Origin: Sulfurovum sp.
GTDB lineage: Bacteria; Campylobacterota; Campylobacteria; Campylobacterales; Sulfurovaceae
Assembly: GCA_027046415.1 (NCBI GenBank)
Contig: JALTYW010000256.1
Span: 1 to 7,889 of the forward strand
Reading direction: 5' to 3'
Length of the DNA stretch: 7,889 bases
Part shown: positions 1 through 5,807 of the stretch, one piece after another
Layout: the number at the start of each line of letters is the position of its first letter
Numbering within the stretch: position 1 is the first letter of the stretch
Made by a program: the position numbers and the translations under genes
Notes under the pieces: model-generated
What the model saw: the letters and a program-made list of their open reading frames with translations, nothing else
Told to the model about the DNA's origin: nothing
Databases searched by the model: none

Positions 1-412
1 TATCGAGTGGACGGCAAAACCGCTGGAGACGCTGGAAACTGTTGCAGGCAGAGTCAAGCCCGGAGGGTATCTCTCATTGCTTTTTTTTAATGAACACGCA
101 CTGGTCTATCGCAATGTAATGCAGGGAAGCTGGCGGCTTGGTACCATACTGGAAAATCGCTGGTACGGCAGAGGCAAACGGCTCACCCCTCCCCATCCAC
201 AGTCACCCGAAACTATCCATGCATGGCTTGCGTCACATGGTTTTGAAGTGGAAGTGCAGACAGGTATCCGTGTCTTTCACGACTATATGAGCAAGTCGGC
301 ACTCGAAGAGACCGATATAGAAGAGCTGATGGCACTGGAGTACCGCTACTGCCGTAAGCCGACCTACCGCAATATGGGAAGATACATCCATATTTTGGCA
401 AAGAGGCAGTAG
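1..412 (+). CDS. cmoM: tRNA 5-carboxymethoxyuridine methyltransferase, C-terminal part (5' truncated by window)
   Basis: The reading frame is open from the window edge (codons start at base 2) to a TAG stop, giving 136 residues, about half of the roughly 260-residue family. CmoM uses S-adenosylmethionine to methylate the carboxymethoxy group of cmo5U at the wobble position of tRNAs in the cytoplasm. The visible part starts near the end of the Rossmann-type methyltransferase fold (VKPGGYLSLLFFN) and contains the segments I associate with CmoM: RLTPPHPQSPETIHAWL, then TGIRVFHDYM, then LEYRYCRKPTYRNMGRYIHI at the C-terminus. The SAM-binding N-terminus lies outside the window, so catalytic completeness cannot be judged. 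The gene converges on lgt with only 18 nt between the stop codons. An unrelated class I methyltransferase is possible, but the RVFHDY and RYC...GRYIH motifs make CmoM the best call. Confidence 0.85.
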   Translation, partial: IEWTAKPLETLETVAGRVKPGGYLSLLFFNEHALVYRNVMQGSWRLGTILENRWYGRGKRLTPPHPQSPETIHAWLASHGFEVEVQTGIRVFHDYMSKSALEETDIEELMALEYRYCRKPTYRNMGRYIHILAKRQ

Positions 413-431
413 TAAGCGGTATAGTTGACTC

Positions 432-1226
432 TTATGAAGCTGTTTTTGTATCTTTCAGTGCCCATATGATCCATATGATCCCAAGCAGGATAAACGGAAT
501 ACTCAACACCTGCCCGGTACTCAGGGGAATATCCCACTGATAGTCTGCCTGTTTTGTCTTGACAAATTCCAGAAAAAAACGGGAGGTAAAGACAAACAGA
601 AAGAAAAGACCGGGGAAGAGTCGTGTGACCTGTTTGGGTTTCATTGTCAGATAGAGTATGGACAAGAGGCAAAAGAGCACAAAGTATGAAAATGACTCAT
701 AAAGCTGTACAGGGTGACGCGGGAGCATATCGATACGGGAAAAGATGATCGCCCATGGTTTGTCTGAAGGGATGCCGACGATCTCAGAGTTAAAAAAGTT
801 GCCTATGCGGATCGATGCGGCTACCAAGGCTCCCGGAATGGCAATGCGCGACATCAGCCAAAGATAGGATTCATGGTACTTTTTTGTGAAAAGATAAAGT
901 GCAATCAGAACGCCAAGCAGTCCTCCGTGGCTTGCCAGCCCGCCTTTCCAAACTTTCAGTATCTCGATGGGATGAGAAAGATAAAAGTCGGGTTCGTAAA
1001 CGAGGCAGTGCATGAGGCGTGCACCAACCACTGTACCTACGAGCAGGTATATCAGCAGCGTATCCAGCAAAGCTGGATCTCTTTTTTCACGTTTGTATAT
1101 CCGCTGCATGATATAGAGTCCAACGAGGAAAGAGCCTACGAAAAAGATGCCGTACCAGCGCAGCTGCAGCGGTCCAAGGTGCAGCAGTACAGGATCGATA
1201 TTCCAGATGATGTGTGAAGTACTCAA
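432..1226 (-). CDS. lgt: Phosphatidylglycerol--prolipoprotein diacylglyceryl transferase
   Basis: This 264-residue inner-membrane protein transfers diacylglycerol from phosphatidylglycerol to the lipobox cysteine of prolipoproteins, the first step of lipoprotein maturation. It has about seven hydrophobic segments. The Lgt signatures appear in order: GARLMHCLVYEPDFY (68-82), SHGGLLG around His100 (99-105), RIGNFFNSEIVG (140-151) with Arg140, Asn143 and Glu148, HPVQLYE (171-177), SRFFLE with Arg216 (215-220), and LSTGQVLSIP (235-244). Length and motifs fit a functional enzyme. The start is TTG; its TTGA overlaps the trpA stop codon by 4 nt, and a GAGAAG ribosome-binding site lies inside the trpA 3' end. 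No in-frame ATG occurs before residue 40, which would delete the first membrane segment. Translational coupling to trpA is likely. The last helix contains a 9-bp tandem duplication encoding IIW-IIW. Confidence 0.95.
   Translation of the reverse strand: MSTSHIIWNIDPVLLHLGPLQLRWYGIFFVGSFLVGLYIMQRIYKREKRDPALLDTLLIYLLVGTVVGARLMHCLVYEPDFYLSHPIEILKVWKGGLASHGGLLGVLIALYLFTKKYHESYLWLMSRIAIPGALVAASIRIGNFFNSEIVGIPSDKPWAIIFSRIDMLPRHPVQLYESFSYFVLFCLLSILYLTMKPKQVTRLFPGLFFLFVFTSRFFLEFVKTKQADYQWDIPLSTGQVLSIPFILLGIIWIIWALKDTKTAS
462..479. repeat. 9-bp perfect tandem duplication inside lgt
   Basis: The plus strand reads CCATATGAT twice without a gap. On the lgt strand this is ATCATATGG twice, in frame, and encodes Ile-Ile-Trp twice in the last transmembrane helix. 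The duplication adds almost one helix turn and keeps the frame. Confidence 0.8.
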
Positions 1227-1963
1227 GTGTTGATCTTCTCTTTGATCTCTTTGGCAATCGCAGCGATTTTGGTGATCTTCTGTGTCTCGGAGAGGTGTTC
1301 GTCAAGCAGTACTTTGACAAAGGCTGACCCGACAATGACACCGTCGACCCCTTTGGCTTTCTCTTTGGCAGTGTTTTGGTCGACACCAAATCCGACATAG
1401 ACAGGGGTAGTGCTGCATGCTTTGATCTGAGAAACAACCTCTTGAAGGTCTTCGCTTTTGCCCGCACCGGTTATGCCCGCATAGGCGACAAGGTAGATGA
1501 ACTTTTTTGCCCCCGGTGCAATGGTCTCAATGCGCGCTTTGGGGTCTGTAGGTGCAATGAAGTCTATCAGATGCAAACCTGCATCTTCAATAACAGGCTT
1601 GTAGGGCTGTGCCTCCTCAAAAGGAAGATCGGGGATGATAAATCCGTTTACCCCTGCCGTTTTTGCCTGTGAGATGAAATGGTCGATCCCTTTGTGGTAA
1701 AAGGGGTTGAAGTAGCCCATCCAAAGCGTATCGATGTGCGGAGCGATCTTGGCTGAGGCTTCAAAAAGGTGTTCAAGTCTGAATCCGTTTTGCAGGGCTT
1801 GAAGGTTGGCAGCCTCGATGACTGGACCGTCAGCAACAGGGTCTGAAAAGGGCATACCAAGCTCTAACGTATCGACACCCGCATCCGCAAGCGCAAGTGC
1901 AGCATCAACAGTAAAATCAAGTGAAGGAAATCCGGTTGTAATATAGGCAACTAATTTTTTCAA
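1223..1963 (-). CDS. trpA: Tryptophan synthase alpha subunit
   Basis: TrpA cleaves indole-3-glycerol phosphate to glyceraldehyde 3-phosphate and indole and channels the indole to TrpB, in the cytoplasm. The 246-residue TIM barrel shows LELGMPFSDPVADGP (33-47) with the catalytic pair Glu34 and Asp45, the PDLPFEEA strand-loop (111-118), loop 6 YLVAYAGITGAG (157-168), and the phosphate-binding ends VGFGV (190-194) and VGSAFV (211-216). Loop 6 has AYAGITG where the enterobacterial enzyme has SRAGVTG. The protein is about 20 residues shorter than E. coli TrpA, all at the N-terminus. The start is TTG, preceded by AAGAAG at a normal distance; no in-frame ATG lies upstream. No trpB or other trp gene is visible in the window; what matters here is the coupled downstream lgt. 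A TATAAT box about 30 bp upstream suggests a promoter with a short leader. Confidence 0.96.
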   Translation of the reverse strand: MKKLVAYITTGFPSLDFTVDAALALADAGVDTLELGMPFSDPVADGPVIEAANLQALQNGFRLEHLFEASAKIAPHIDTLWMGYFNPFYHKGIDHFISQAKTAGVNGFIIPDLPFEEAQPYKPVIEDAGLHLIDFIAPTDPKARIETIAPGAKKFIYLVAYAGITGAGKSEDLQEVVSQIKACSTTPVYVGFGVDQNTAKEKAKGVDGVIVGSAFVKVLLDEHLSETQKITKIAAIAKEIKEKINT

Positions 1964-1993
1964 TATCGCTTCTTTATGACATAAATTTTCAAC

Positions 1994-1999
1994 ATTATA
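1994..1999 (-). promoter_or_regulatory. Candidate -10 element of the trpA-lgt promoter
   Basis: The minus strand has a perfect TATAAT ending about 30 bp upstream of the TTG start of trpA. Initiation 6-8 nt downstream would leave a leader of roughly 25 nt containing the AAGAAG ribosome-binding site. No good -35 hexamer is visible, which is normal for sigma-70 promoters of Campylobacterota. The leader is too short for a trp attenuator. Confidence 0.55.
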
Positions 2000-2033
2000 T
2001 GATAAAATGAGTAAAATTATCTCATTTCACAAC

Positions 2034-2041
2034 TATAAAAT
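2034..2041 (+). promoter_or_regulatory. Candidate -10 element upstream of panB
   Basis: TATAAAAT lies in the AT-rich divergent region, about 63 bp before the panB ATG. A second candidate is the extended -10 TGATAAAAT at 2000-2008, which directly abuts the opposing trpA TATAAT at 1994-1999. Neither has a clear -35 element. Start sites cannot be fixed from sequence alone. Confidence 0.35.
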
Positions 2042-2065
2042 ACAAAACAAGGCAGAAACCCAAAG

Positions 2066-2107
2066 ATGCAATATCTATTTACTAAACTCCAAGGGAGTTT
2101 TTCATGA
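2066..2107 (+). CDS. Possible 13-codon leader peptide overlapping the panB start
   Basis: An ATG-started frame encodes MQYLFTKLQGSFS and ends in TGA, which overlaps the panB start codon as ATGA. The upstream ribosome-binding site is weak: AAGG at 2049-2052, 13 nt before the ATG. The last codons run through the hairpin that holds the panB Shine-Dalgarno sequence, so translation could open it. A 13-codon frame can easily occur by chance. The exact stop-start overlap and the similar arrangement before ruvB are the only reasons to list it. Confidence 0.25.
   Translation: MQYLFTKLQGSFS
2084..2100 (+). promoter_or_regulatory. Hairpin sequestering the panB ribosome-binding site
   Basis: AAACTCC-AAG-GGAGTTT is a perfect 7-bp inverted repeat with a 3-nt loop. 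The panB Shine-Dalgarno sequence AAGGGAG (2091-2097) fills the loop and the 3' arm, and the ATG follows the stem by 3 nt. A folded stem would hide the site from the 30S subunit. A hairpin of the same geometry precedes ruvB. It is not a terminator: the stem is AT-rich at its base and the start codon follows at once. Confidence 0.6.
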
Positions 2108-2916
2108 GTATTCATACACCAAAGATAGAGAAAAAGATGACACTAAGTACGATCGCAGGTATGAAAGGTGTTGAGCCAATCACGATGGTAACGGCATATG
2201 ATGCGCTCTTTGCCAAGCTGTTTGACGGAGAGGTGGAGATGATCCTTGTCGGAGACAGTCTCAATATGAGCTTTTACGGTAAGTCCGATACCCTTTCGGC
2301 AACGATGGATCAGATGATCTACCACACGCAGGCGGTCTGTAACGGTGCGAAGCTGCCCTGTATTGTCTTTGATATGCCTTTTGGCTCCTACCTGACACCG
2401 GAAATTGCACTTGAGAATGCTTCGCGTGTCTACCGTGAAACCTGTGCTGAGGCGGTCAAGATAGAGGGAGGCAAAGAGAAAGCGGAGATTGTCAAGGCAC
2501 TCTCTGAGAATGGCATTGCTGTAGTAGCACACATCGGACTGATGCCGCAGCATGTCAGAAGCGAGGGTGGCTACAAAGTACGCGGGAAGGATACAGAAGA
2601 TGTTCAGAGACTGGTTGAAGATGCACTCGCACTTGAAGCAGCTGGTGCAGCGATCGTACTGGTTGAGGGGGTCAAGTCCGAAGCGGCAAAAGCAGTTACC
2701 GAGGCGGTCAAAGTGCCTACCATTGGCATTGGTGCAGGCAATGTCACAGACGGACAAGTACTGGTATGGAGCGATATGTTCGGCTTTTTTGAAGCCTTTA
2801 AACCCAAGTTTGTCAAACAGTACCTTGATGGTGCCAAAGCGATACGAGAGGGGATCGAAGCGTACCGTAACGATGTAAAAGCGCGGGAATTTCCAGACGA
2901 TGAGCACAGCTATTAA
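2104..2916 (+). CDS. panB: 3-methyl-2-oxobutanoate hydroxymethyltransferase (ketopantoate hydroxymethyltransferase)
   Basis: PanB transfers a one-carbon unit from 5,10-methylene-tetrahydrofolate to 2-oxoisovalerate to make ketopantoate, the first committed step of pantothenate and CoA synthesis, in the cytoplasm. The 270-residue TIM barrel shows MVTAYDALFAKL (28-39), ILVGDSLNM (47-55) with metal ligand Asp51, FDMPFGSY (89-96) with Asp90, KIEGG (119-123) with Glu121, HIGLMPQ (143-149), the likely catalytic base Glu188 in VLVEGVKS, and TIGIGAG...TDGQVLVWSDMFG (206-227). It ends in the family-typical FPDDEHSY. The ATG is supported by AAGGGAG 6 nt upstream, although that site lies in a hairpin. 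The TAA stop overlaps an ATG (TAATG) and runs straight into a heptamer array. No other pan gene is visible. Confidence 0.97.
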   Translation: MSIHTPKIEKKMTLSTIAGMKGVEPITMVTAYDALFAKLFDGEVEMILVGDSLNMSFYGKSDTLSATMDQMIYHTQAVCNGAKLPCIVFDMPFGSYLTPEIALENASRVYRETCAEAVKIEGGKEKAEIVKALSENGIAVVAHIGLMPQHVRSEGGYKVRGKDTEDVQRLVEDALALEAAGAAIVLVEGVKSEAAKAVTEAVKVPTIGIGAGNVTDGQVLVWSDMFGFFEAFKPKFVKQYLDGAKAIREGIEAYRNDVKAREFPDDEHSY

Positions 2917-2951
2917 TGAGGAATGAGGAATGAGGAATGAGGAATGAGGAA
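2917..2951 (+). repeat. Heptamer array TGAGGAA x5
   Basis: Five perfect, uninterrupted copies of TGAGGAA start on the first base after the panB stop codon. In the ATGAGGA register every unit contains an ATG and a GAGGA Shine-Dalgarno-like core placed about 7 nt before the next ATG. This gives five ATGs (2916, 2923, 2930, 2937, 2944) that rotate through the three frames. It is far too short and spacerless to be CRISPR. Confidence 0.95.
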
Positions 2952-3044
2952 CCGAAAATTGATCAGAGTATTGTGTCGTACTGTTTATTGATTCTATCCG
3001 CTACCTGCTACCCGCTACCCGCTCAACTCCGAAGGGGTTGCTGA
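2937..3044 (+). CDS. Possible 35-codon small ORF ending on the ruvB start
   Basis: This frame starts at the fourth ATG of the heptamer array, with GAGGA 7 nt upstream. It encodes 35 residues including a hydrophobic stretch ([14 protein letters not shown]) and ends in TGA, which overlaps the ruvB ATG as TGATG. I recognise no family. About half of its coding sequence is repeat array or ribosome-binding-site hairpin, so it may simply be an open stretch in an intergenic region. It is listed because it parallels the leader frame before panB. Confidence 0.15.
   Translation: MRNEEPKIDQSIVSYCLLILSATCYPLPAQLRRGC
2994..3021. repeat. Degenerate heptamer array CTACCCG x4
   Basis: The units are CTATCCG, CTACCTG, CTACCCG and CTACCCG, directly followed by CTCAACT. 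In the shifted register the last unit is CCGCTCA, whose complement TGAGCGG resembles the TGAGnnn units elsewhere in the window. On the minus strand the array reads TGAGCGG then GTAGCGG-type units, so it faces the TGAGGAA array at the other end of the same gap. Confidence 0.85.
3024..3040 (+). promoter_or_regulatory. Hairpin sequestering the ruvB ribosome-binding site
   Basis: CAACTCC-GAA-GGGGTTG forms a 7-bp stem (one G-U pair) with a 3-nt loop. The Shine-Dalgarno sequence GAAGGGG (3031-3037) fills the loop and the 3' arm, and the ATG follows the stem by 3 nt. Size, loop and distance to ATG match the panB hairpin, while the bases differ at several positions on both arms. Confidence 0.55.
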
Positions 3045-4054
3045 TGGAGAGAATGGTCGAGATCGAGCGTTTCGAGGGGGAAGCCTCCTACGAGGTGACA
3101 CTCCGCCCAAGCAGCTGGGATGAGTATATCGGTCAGGAGAAGATCAAGAAGAACCTCAGGGTATTCATTGAGGCGAGCAAACGTAGGGAAGAAGCGCTTG
3201 ACCATATTCTCTTCTTTGGACCTCCCGGGCTGGGGAAGACAACGTTGGCGAACATCATCTCTTCTGAGATGCAGGCAAACATCAAAACCACCGCAGCACC
3301 AATGATTGAAAAGTCTGGAGATCTTGCGGCGCTGCTGACCAACATTGAAGAGGGTGATATTCTCTTTATTGACGAGATCCACCGTATGAGTCCAGCGATT
3401 GAGGAGATACTCTATCCTGCCATGGAGGATTTTAGGCTCGATATTATCATCGGTAGCGGTCCTGCGGCGCAAACGGTCAAGATCGATCTTCCGCGTTTTA
3501 CGCTCATTGGCGCAACCACCAGAGCGGGAATGCTGAGCAATCCGCTAAGAGAGCGTTTCGGGATGCATTTTCGGATGCAGTTTTATACACCTGAAGAACT
3601 TGCCAAGATTGTTGAGCAGGCAGCACTGAAGCTGGATAAGCCGGCACAGCCTGATGCGGCGCTTGAGATTGCCAGACGCAGTCGCGGTACGCCGCGTATT
3701 GCCCTGCGTCTGCTTCGGCGTGTACGAGACTTTTCCGAAGTTGCCAATGAGTCGGAGATCACGCTTGAGAGGGCAAAGTATGCGCTTGATGAGCTGGGGG
3801 TGAATACCCTTGGGTTTGATGAACAGGATATTCAACTACTTGAACTGCTTGTTGGTGCCAAAAGCAGACCGATGGGATTAAGTACTATCGCTGCGGCACT
3901 CAGTGAGGATGAGGGGACTATCGAGGATGTACTCGAACCTTATCTGATTGCCAATGGCTACATCGAGCGTACGGCACGCGGGCGCATTGCGACACAGAAG
4001 AGTTATGAACACTTCAAGCTTGGCGGTATGAGACAGGGGCTGTTCGATGACTAA
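3044..4054 (+). CDS. ruvB: Holliday junction branch migration DNA helicase RuvB
   Basis: RuvB is the hexameric AAA+ motor that, with RuvA, drives branch migration of Holliday junctions before RuvC cleavage, in recombinational repair. The 336-residue protein has [11 protein letters not shown] (21-31), Walker [10 protein letters not shown] (59-67), Walker B LFIDEIH (107-113), sensor-1 ATTR (157-160), the arginine-rich LRERFG (168-173), sensor-2 [16 protein letters not shown] (214-229), and the winged-helix DNA-binding end with RTARGRIAT (309-317). I chose the ATG at 3044 because AGGGG lies 6 nt upstream. A TTG at 3038 and a CTG at 3041 are in frame but lie on or next to the Shine-Dalgarno sequence. 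The gene overlaps the following membrane-protein gene by 8 nt. No ruvA or ruvC is visible. Length and motifs indicate an intact protein. Confidence 0.97.
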   Translation: MERMVEIERFEGEASYEVTLRPSSWDEYIGQEKIKKNLRVFIEASKRREEALDHILFFGPPGLGKTTLANIISSEMQANIKTTAAPMIEKSGDLAALLTNIEEGDILFIDEIHRMSPAIEEILYPAMEDFRLDIIIGSGPAAQTVKIDLPRFTLIGATTRAGMLSNPLRERFGMHFRMQFYTPEELAKIVEQAALKLDKPAQPDAALEIARRSRGTPRIALRLLRRVRDFSEVANESEITLERAKYALDELGVNTLGFDEQDIQLLELLVGAKSRPMGLSTIAAALSEDEGTIEDVLEPYLIANGYIERTARGRIATQKSYEHFKLGGMRQGLFDD

Positions 4055-5069
4055 AACGCAGCTAATGGTCACAGCGCTGTTCGTACTGGGGTTAATGGGG
4101 GCATACAGTGTCTATCAGCCGTTTCTACTCTCTTTGACCGTAGCGATACTGCTCTCTATGGCAACTTTTAACTTGACAAAGCATCTGGTTGACTTTACCG
4201 GCTCTGCCAAAATATCGGCAGGCGTCTCTACGTTATTAATGAGCCTGCTTCTGTTTGCGCCGATTATCTATTTGGCAACGATCGGGGTAGGCTATATCTC
4301 CCAAATTGATCAGCAGGGGGTTAAAGATACGCTTGCCGCACTGCGTGCATTGGTTGAGGATATCCCTTTCTTAAAAGAGTTGACGCATCAGTATATGAGT
4401 GATGCCCGTATTGCGGAGTATATCAAGGAGTCGACTACCTATATCACTGTTGCGGGAAGTACCGGGCTTGGATTTATGAAAAATATGTTTTTTGTAGTGT
4501 TGTTCTACTTTTTTATCAACTATTACGGGAACCGTTTTTTTGATACGATTTTGGAACTTTTACCTGTGACACCGCAAAAGGGAGAGAAGATGATGAAAGA
4601 GGTCTCCGCTACAATGGAGATTGTCTTCTATTCGATTATTGTAACTGCTATTTTTGAAGGATTTCTTTTCGGTATCATGATGAGCTTTTTTGGCTTTAAT
4701 GGTGTATTTTTTGGTGTAATATACGGGTTTGCTTCACTTATTCCTATTGTGGGAGGTGTGATTGTATGGGCGCCGGTATCACTGTATGTCTGGACAAAGA
4801 TCGATGCGCAAACGGCACTTTTGATTGCATCCTACTCTGTGATTGTAATCTCCGTAATCGCAGATACCTTCATCAAGCCGATGATCATTGAAGTGATTAA
4901 GCGGGACTTCCTCAAAAGCAGTTTGCAGATCAATTCAATTTTGATCTTTTTCTCCATTTTGGCAGGGATGAGTACATATGGTTTTTGGGGTATGATTCTC
5001 GGACCGGCGATCACCTCTTTCCTGATAGCGATTACAAAGGTTTATTTGGACTATTCGGATGCAAGTTAA
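4047..5069 (+). CDS. AI-2E family transporter (PF01594-type membrane protein)
   Basis: This 340-residue polytopic inner-membrane protein has hydrophobic segments near residues 6-40, 60-82, 143-160, 195-215, 218-247, 258-275 and 297-330. A soluble stretch of about 60 residues (85-142) follows the third segment, as in the family. Family-like segments are [17 protein letters not shown] (231-247), [13 protein letters not shown] (275-287) and [18 protein letters not shown] (303-320). Named members include E. coli TqsA, YdiK and PerM; proposed roles include autoinducer-2 export and ion antiport, so the substrate here cannot be assigned. The ATG lies inside the ruvB 3' end with an AGGGG 8 nt upstream, which points to cotranslation with ruvB. 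A 51-bp gap separates it from the response-regulator gene, so it may belong to either or both transcripts. Confidence 0.88.
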   Translation: MTKTQLMVTALFVLGLMGAYSVYQPFLLSLTVAILLSMATFNLTKHLVDFTGSAKISAGVSTLLMSLLLFAPIIYLATIGVGYISQIDQQGVKDTLAALRALVEDIPFLKELTHQYMSDARIAEYIKESTTYITVAGSTGLGFMKNMFFVVLFYFFINYYGNRFFDTILELLPVTPQKGEKMMKEVSATMEIVFYSIIVTAIFEGFLFGIMMSFFGFNGVFFGVIYGFASLIPIVGGVIVWAPVSLYVWTKIDAQTALLIASYSVIVISVIADTFIKPMIIEVIKRDFLKSSLQINSILIFFSILAGMSTYGFWGMILGPAITSFLIAITKVYLDYSDAS

Positions 5070-5120
5070 TCCCATTGTTAAACTTTTTCGTTTACAATAA
5101 GTATAACGCATGTAAAAGGA
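5070..5120 (+). promoter_or_regulatory. Short gap with possible promoter for the two-component genes
   Basis: The gap contains two possible -10 elements, TACAAT (5093-5098) and TATAAC (5102-5107), with no good -35 element at the right distance. TAAAC (5079-5083) and GTTTA (5090-5094) form a 5-bp inverted repeat around TTTTTC, which could be an operator or a weak hairpin. AAAAGGA (5114-5120) directly abuts the TTG start of the regulator gene. Confidence 0.3.
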
Positions 5121-5807
5121 TTGACCATTATTAAGATACTGATTATAGAAGATGATCCGGAACTGGCGCTCATTCTGACAGATTATTTGACCAAGTACGA
5201 TATGGAAGTAATCGGAGCGGAAGATCCCTATGTTGGACTTTCCCTGTTGACACAGCATGACTTTGATCTTATTATTCTTGATTTAACGCTGCCTGGTATG
5301 GATGGTCTTGAGGTGATTGAAAAGATACGGGAGATCACCAATATTCCGATTATTATCTCTTCTGCCCGGGATGATATTACTGATAAGGTAATCGGACTGG
5401 AACGTGGGGCTGATGACTATATGCCAAAACCGTACGATCCCCGTGAGTTGGTAACCCGTATCAAAACCATATTACGGCGTACCCACAGCAGCGAGAAGAA
5501 AAAAGAGAAAAAAGAGGAGGTTTTCGTTGCTGATCCTTCAGCACGTACGATTCTCTTTAAGGGGCACTTCCTGGAGTTGACAGCTGCTGAGTATGATATT
5601 CTTTCTATGCTTCTGCAGCACAAAAACGGGTCTGTCTCAAGAGAACAGCTGCTTTATGAGAGTGAGCATATCGATGATGACAGCTCCATTAAAAATATCG
5701 ATGTAATCATCTCTCGTATTCGTGCAAAAATTGCCAAGATAGATCCGGATCACATCTATATTAAGCCGATCCGTGGTGTGGGATACCTGTTGACTGATCG
5801 CGTATGA
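5121..5807 (+). CDS. OmpR/PhoB-type response regulator, ArsR-like (acid-response family)
   Basis: This 228-residue cytoplasmic regulator has an N-terminal receiver domain with acidic pocket Glu10-Asp11-Asp12, phosphoacceptor Asp54 in IILDLTLPGMDG, switch residues Ser80-Ser81 and Tyr100, and Lys103 in MPKP. A charged Lys/Glu linker (about 125-134) leads to a C-terminal winged helix (about 140-228) with ELTAAEYDILSMLL and the final YIKPIRGVGYLL. It should be phosphorylated by the kinase encoded next, whose ATG overlaps its TGA. The best relatives I recall are Campylobacterota ArsR-type regulators paired with ArsS kinases. The start is uncertain: TTG at 5121 is the only standard start codon, but AAAAGGA touches it with no spacing. 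An ATT at 5127 or 5130 has better spacing and would be a rare start. Target genes are not evident; autoregulation is possible. Confidence 0.9.
   Translation: MTIIKILIIEDDPELALILTDYLTKYDMEVIGAEDPYVGLSLLTQHDFDLIILDLTLPGMDGLEVIEKIREITNIPIIISSARDDITDKVIGLERGADDYMPKPYDPRELVTRIKTILRRTHSSEKKKEKKEEVFVADPSARTILFKGHFLELTAAEYDILSMLLQHKNGSVSREQLLYESEHIDDDSSIKNIDVIISRIRAKIAKIDPDHIYIKPIRGVGYLLTDRV

Noticed and set aside
371..394. Perfect 7-bp inverted repeat AATATGG/CCATATT near the cmoM stop, considered as a terminator
   Set aside because: It lies in conserved cmoM coding sequence (NMGRYIHI) with a 10-nt spacer and A/T-rich arms. The repeat is explained by the protein sequence, and only four Ts follow.
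873..1217. Plus-strand open frame antisense to lgt
   Set aside because: The frame is fully inside the well-supported lgt gene and its translation resembles no family.
2084..2103. panB hairpin followed by Ts, considered as an intrinsic terminator
   Set aside because: The T run is short, the stem holds a good Shine-Dalgarno sequence, and the start codon follows by 3 nt. A ribosome-binding-site hairpin explains it better.
1964..2103. Search for a trp attenuator or riboswitch in the divergent region
   Set aside because: The trpA leader predicted from the TATAAT box is only about 25 nt and has no tryptophan-codon peptide. No known riboswitch fold was recognised on the panB side.
2143..2907. Long minus-strand open frame (254 residues) antisense to panB
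   Set aside because: It lies wholly inside panB, whose protein has every family motif. The antisense translation has a cysteine- and histidine-rich composition with no recognisable domain and no ribosome-binding site. It is a codon-bias shadow.
2971..2997. TTGTGT...TTCTAT as a ruvB promoter
   Set aside because: The -10 match is poor and the spacer is 15 bp, so it is too weak to list as a feature.
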